Assembly (NCBI GenBank): GCA_020025055.1
Contig: JAHHST010000075.1
Span: 1 to 6,496, forward strand
From: Longicatena sp.
Lineage (GTDB): Bacteria; Bacillota_I; Bacilli_A; Erysipelotrichales; Erysipelotrichaceae
Direction: 5' to 3'
DNA length: 6,496 nucleotides
This document shows, one piece after another, positions 5,488 to 6,496 of this stretch (position 1 is the first letter of the stretch; each line of letters begins with the position of its first letter). The translations under genes and the position numbers were made by a program. Below the pieces are notes generated by a model, which searched no databases, had not been told where the DNA came from, and saw only the letters and a program-made list of their open reading frames with translations.

Positions 5488-5495
5488 TTTGTTTT

Positions 5496-6296
5496 TTATA
5501 TGGAACAGCTACGAGGACCACTTTGTCCCCCTAAACGAATAATTTCAGCTGTTGGTGTTGTATTTTGAACTTTTTGTACAGATGGTGAACTTTCAAGTCC
5601 TATATATAAATCAAGATGTGTTCCACGAATTGCACCACCACGATCTAAAACAATTCCATAAAATGGCTCATTTGGTTGCAATCCACTTCCGCTTAGTCCA
5701 TGATTTGTAAATTTAATAATAGAGCATAATGGAATTCTTGGATCTGCAGCAATTACATAATATTTTCCATATCTTATTCCTGGCTGCCAATTTCCATTAG
5801 GCATCATAACTCCAAGATTTGCATCTAAAGCAACTCCCAAAGATGTTTGTCCTCTACCATTTTGATGTTCACATCCATAACAATCTACTCCATATGTTGT
5901 CGTATATGGCGTAAATGTCATTCTTGCTTTTCTTTCTTTTTCTTTTTGGATTTTTCTTTCTTTTGCTCTTTGTTGTTGATGCAATTTATGGCTTAATTGC
6001 TCACTATAATTTTGAATCGCTTTTTGGCTCTTTAATTCTCCATCTGTATTTCTTACTTGATAAATAGAACTAACAGTCTTTGCAACATTTTGATCATTGG
6101 CCATAAATGTCATCGTTTTAATATTTGTATTTGCGAATTTAAAATTTCTACTTAAATCCTTAATTGAAGTTTCAGTTACTTGTTTATTTTTCATGTTATG
6201 TGATATATCAAGTGTCATTGATTTACTACTACCAACACAGCCATATAAAATGAAAACACAGATGAATAAAGCGAATTTAATTCGTTTTGATTTCAT
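5496..6296 (-). CDS. Exported 3D-domain cell wall protein, probable lipoprotein (YabE position)
   Basis: 266 residues. The C-terminal 3D domain, shared with YabE, RpfB-like proteins and MltA-type lytic transglycosylases, carries its three aspartates: AADPRIPL (Asp185), IVLDRGGAIRG (Asp218) and HLDLYI (Asp229). Such proteins act on or bind peptidoglycan outside the cell. The N-terminus has a basic start (KSKR), a hydrophobic stretch at 7-19 and ILYGC with Cys20. LYGC is close to a lipobox (Tyr at -2 is unusual), so lipid anchoring is likely but not certain. Residues 21-95 are a polar, unrecognised region and 97-125 a charged, probably helical spacer. The G5 and DUF348 repeats of Bacillus YabE are missing, so the symbol is withheld, but its place before rnmV is that of yabE. 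Five cysteines (20, 139, 142, 191, 264) include a CYGC pair; PLC replaces the usual PLG in the domain. The start has AAGGAGG 7 nt upstream. Confidence 0.92.
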   Translation of the reverse strand: MKSKRIKFALFICVFILYGCVGSSKSMTLDISHNMKNKQVTETSIKDLSRNFKFANTNIKTMTFMANDQNVAKTVSSIYQVRNTDGELKSQKAIQNYSEQLSHKLHQQQRAKERKIQKEKERKARMTFTPYTTTYGVDCYGCEHQNGRGQTSLGVALDANLGVMMPNGNWQPGIRYGKYYVIAADPRIPLCSIIKFTNHGLSGSGLQPNEPFYGIVLDRGGAIRGTHLDLYIGLESSPSVQKVQNTTPTAEIIRLGGQSGPRSCSI

Positions 6297-6329
6297 TAAT
6301 GTTCCTCCTTTTCGCTTGAAACATGCACT

Positions 6330-6358
6330 AGTCTAACATATTTTTCATAACTTGTCTA
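6330..6358 (-). promoter_or_regulatory. Sigma-A promoter of the 3D-domain gene
   Basis: On the minus strand TAGACA (6358-6353, five of six matches to TTGACA) and TAGACT (6335-6330, four of six matches to TATAAT) are separated by exactly 17 nt, and TG one base before the -10 makes it an extended -10 promoter. Transcription would start near 6323, giving a leader of about 26 nt with AAGGAGG. It may also drive rnmV-rsmA-ispE by read-through. Confidence 0.65.
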
Positions 6359-6496
6359 ATTTAATTGCTTTTTAACATATGATTCATTCCTATTTTCACC
6401 CATTTTATAAATTTTATACTTATCAATTTTTATTAAATACTTATTTTACTATGTTTCCAATTCATAGGTATGTATAGGCGAAAATATTTATGCTGA
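6359..6496. other. AT-rich stretch without a recognised gene
   Basis: Nothing coding can be supported. On the minus strand one frame stays open from the window edge for about 20 codons (ending in TAA near 6433), which could be the tail of an upstream gene (tatD in Bacillus) but is too short to judge. No hairpin terminator was seen. Confidence 0.3.

Noticed and set aside
6097..6336. 79-codon plus-strand frame across the start of the 3D-domain gene
   Set aside because: It covers the opposite strand of a strong ribosome binding site and signal sequence and shows no features of its own.
1..6496. CRISPR array, tRNA, rRNA or riboswitch
   Set aside because: No regularly spaced repeats, cloverleaf-like sequences or long structured leaders were seen; all intergenic gaps are 200 nt or shorter.

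Overview
The window is very AT-rich DNA from a low-GC Gram-positive bacterium of the Firmicutes. The best guess is the Erysipelotrichia/Coprobacillus side of the phylum or a clostridial relative. The evidence is the strong AGGAGG-type ribosome binding sites, codons rich in A and T, and a gene order that is a condensed form of the Bacillus yabE-rnmV-ksgA-...-ispE and yabP-yabQ-divIC chromosomal region. YabP and YabQ point to a spore former or a recent descendant of one. All nine stop codons are TAA or TAG and tryptophan is TGG, so a standard bacterial code fits.

Right part (about 6360 down to 3123, minus strand): a secreted or lipid-anchored 3D-domain wall protein with a good promoter (6330-6358) and a hairpin terminator; then rnmV (5S rRNA maturase M5), rsmA/ksgA (16S rRNA dimethylase) and ispE (isoprenoid precursor kinase), packed with a 4-nt gap or a 29-nt overlap and ended by a terminator whose stem contains the ispE stop codon. 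Middle (3066 down to 2056, minus strand): yabP, yabQ and a divIC/FtsB-like gene in overlapping order, joining spore-cortex genes to a division gene.

Left part (about 51 to 2057): two divergently transcribed genes that do not belong to the housekeeping set. One (minus strand) encodes a small protein with an N-terminal region resembling a winged-helix-like domain often seen near nucleases, a perfect AT-hook and a C-terminal half resembling a restriction-endonuclease fold with altered catalytic positions. The other (plus strand) is an HNH endonuclease with a long unrecognised N-terminal region. They share a 190-nt AT-rich intergenic region with a palindrome, and terminators flank the pair on both sides. 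This pair is the accessory, possibly restriction- or defence-like, part of the window and its most novel content. At the extreme left edge a promoter and ribosome binding site announce another minus-strand gene outside the window.

The housekeeping part links rRNA maturation and modification (RnmV, RsmA), isoprenoid supply for wall lipid carrier (IspE), wall remodelling (3D protein), spore cortex formation (YabP, YabQ) and septation (DivIC). The HNH pair probably sits here as an insertion downstream of divIC. No tRNA, rRNA, CRISPR array, insertion sequence or riboswitch was recognised.
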